Shown piece by piece: positions 5,918-6,612 of a stretch of 6,612 nucleotides of DNA. Below the pieces are notes generated by a model that ran no database searches, was not told the origin of the DNA, and saw only the letters and a program-made list of their open reading frames with translations. Position 1 is the first letter of the stretch, and each line of letters opens with the position of its first letter. The stretch spans positions 1 to 6,612 of the forward strand of contig DQTU01000064.1 in assembly GCA_015662615.1 (NCBI GenBank). The letters are read 5' to 3'. The translations under genes and the position numbers were made by a program. Source of the DNA: Campylobacterales bacterium (GTDB lineage Bacteria > Campylobacterota > Campylobacteria > Campylobacterales > QNZT01).

Positions 5918-6612
5918 ATGGGTAGTAAAACTATCATATTCTTAGGGGTGCTTATAAGTGCAGTTTATTTATATTTTTGTATTAGTAAGTATACAGTTGT
6001 TGAATCCAAAATAAATATTCCATCTGATCCAGTTGTACAAGCTGTAGATGAAGTTAAACCAGAAATAATTGAAGAAACACCATCAATAGAAGAAGATGTT
6101 ATTCAAAATGCAAATGAGAGAATATCTACACCTGCATTTGGTTTCATGGCAGGTGCAAACAAAAACCAAATTGTAGCTTTAATGTCTGATAATGATGAAA
6201 ATGGTTTACTTTCAAAACAGATAGAAAAATTATGTGAAAAGAAAGAGTGCAGTAAAGATATGCGTTACCAAAACGATATCATAGATGCTTCTTGGCAGAA
6301 AGAGACTATACAAATTATTGAATTACTAACAGATGGAAGTATTGAAAGCGGATCACTATTTATTGAAGGTAATGTGTTGAAACTTGAAGGAACTGTTAAT
6401 AGTCAAAAGGCTCAAGATCGCTTAAATGCAATACTAAGTAGCGTAAAAAGTGATACATTTAACATAGAGAATTATTCTAAACTTTCAGATAATGTGAAAA
6501 AAAGAGAGCGTGAGATAAAAAAAGAAGTTCTTGTTGAAAAAATAGATATTAAAAAAATAGAAGTTAATAAAGCGGATCCAAAACCTATAGTAAAACCAAA
6601 AGTTGAAAAAGT
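5918..6612 (+). CDS. Membrane-anchored, probably periplasmic protein with a BON-like segment (3' partial)
   Basis: The open frame starts at ATG 5918, five nt after AAGGGG, and runs off the window after 231 full codons. Visible order: a short N-terminus (MGSK), one hydrophobic anchor at about 5-22 without a clear signal-peptidase site, an acidic Glu/Pro-rich linker at about 36-62, and a folded part at about 72-190. A Lys/Glu/Val/Pro-rich low-complexity stretch then starts at about 193. Residues about 147-185, around LFIEGNVLKLEGTVNSQKA, resemble a BON-type segment by eye (hydrophobic strand, glycine, LxGTV, then a helix). Cys106 and Cys111 (CEKKEC) could form a disulfide in the periplasm. A charged, repetitive linker at this place often precedes an OmpA-like peptidoglycan-binding domain, and from memory similar OmpA-family proteins occur in Sulfurimonas-type genomes. 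That domain would lie beyond the edge and is not seen. I give no gene name. Confidence 0.8.
   Translation, partial: MGSKTIIFLGVLISAVYLYFCISKYTVVESKINIPSDPVVQAVDEVKPEIIEETPSIEEDVIQNANERISTPAFGFMAGANKNQIVALMSDNDENGLLSKQIEKLCEKKECSKDMRYQNDIIDASWQKETIQIIELLTDGSIESGSLFIEGNVLKLEGTVNSQKAQDRLNAILSSVKSDTFNIENYSKLSDNVKKREREIKKEVLVEKIDIKKIEVNKADPKPIVKPKVEK

Noticed and set aside
1..6612. Possible mobile element, CRISPR array or defence system
   Set aside because: No transposase, integrase, long terminal inverted repeats, spaced direct repeats or defence-type domains are visible, and the genes are vertically inherited housekeeping types with uniform composition.

Overview
The window is about 6.6 kb of AT-rich, tightly packed chromosomal DNA carrying core genes. 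Gene content and protein style suggest a member of the Campylobacterota (former Epsilonproteobacteria), perhaps near Sulfurimonas. This rests on the order pseudouridine synthase - purB - nrdA, which I recall from Campylobacter jejuni close to dnaA (Cj0022c-Cj0023-Cj0024), and on an NrdA ending in CLSCQ with a long internal insertion. The genus is a guess, because no rRNA or other marker gene is present.

Layout. Positions 1-948 (+) hold the 3' part of rlmN, whose start lies off the window. A 32-codon single-helix membrane ORF (935-1033, +) begins inside the end of rlmN. Its own end overlaps the 3' end of a convergent RluA-family pseudouridine synthase gene (1005-1916, -). That gene contains a perfect 16-bp parS palindrome at 1225-1240. 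After a divergent intergenic region come purB (2039-3364, +) and nrdA (3368-5749, +), only 3 nt apart and probably cotranscribed. After a 168-bp gap containing a hairpin and a promoter, a membrane-anchored, probably periplasmic protein gene (5918 onward, +) runs off the right edge.

How the genes relate. RlmN and the pseudouridine synthase modify ribosomal or other structured RNA. PurB acts twice in making purine nucleotides, and NrdA reduces ribonucleotides to deoxyribonucleotides, so the purB-nrdA pair links purine supply to DNA precursor supply. The last gene looks like a cell-envelope protein unrelated to these. No mobile element, CRISPR array, tRNA, rRNA or defence system is visible.

The main non-gene signals are two. 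One is the parS site embedded in the pseudouridine synthase reading frame, which would make this an origin-proximal, ParB-binding segment. The other is a 10-bp motif, TTTTAACCAA, that recurs (four exact copies and one near copy) only at gene boundaries and sits just downstream of two TATAAT boxes. I see no convincing evidence for a wholly new multi-gene system.
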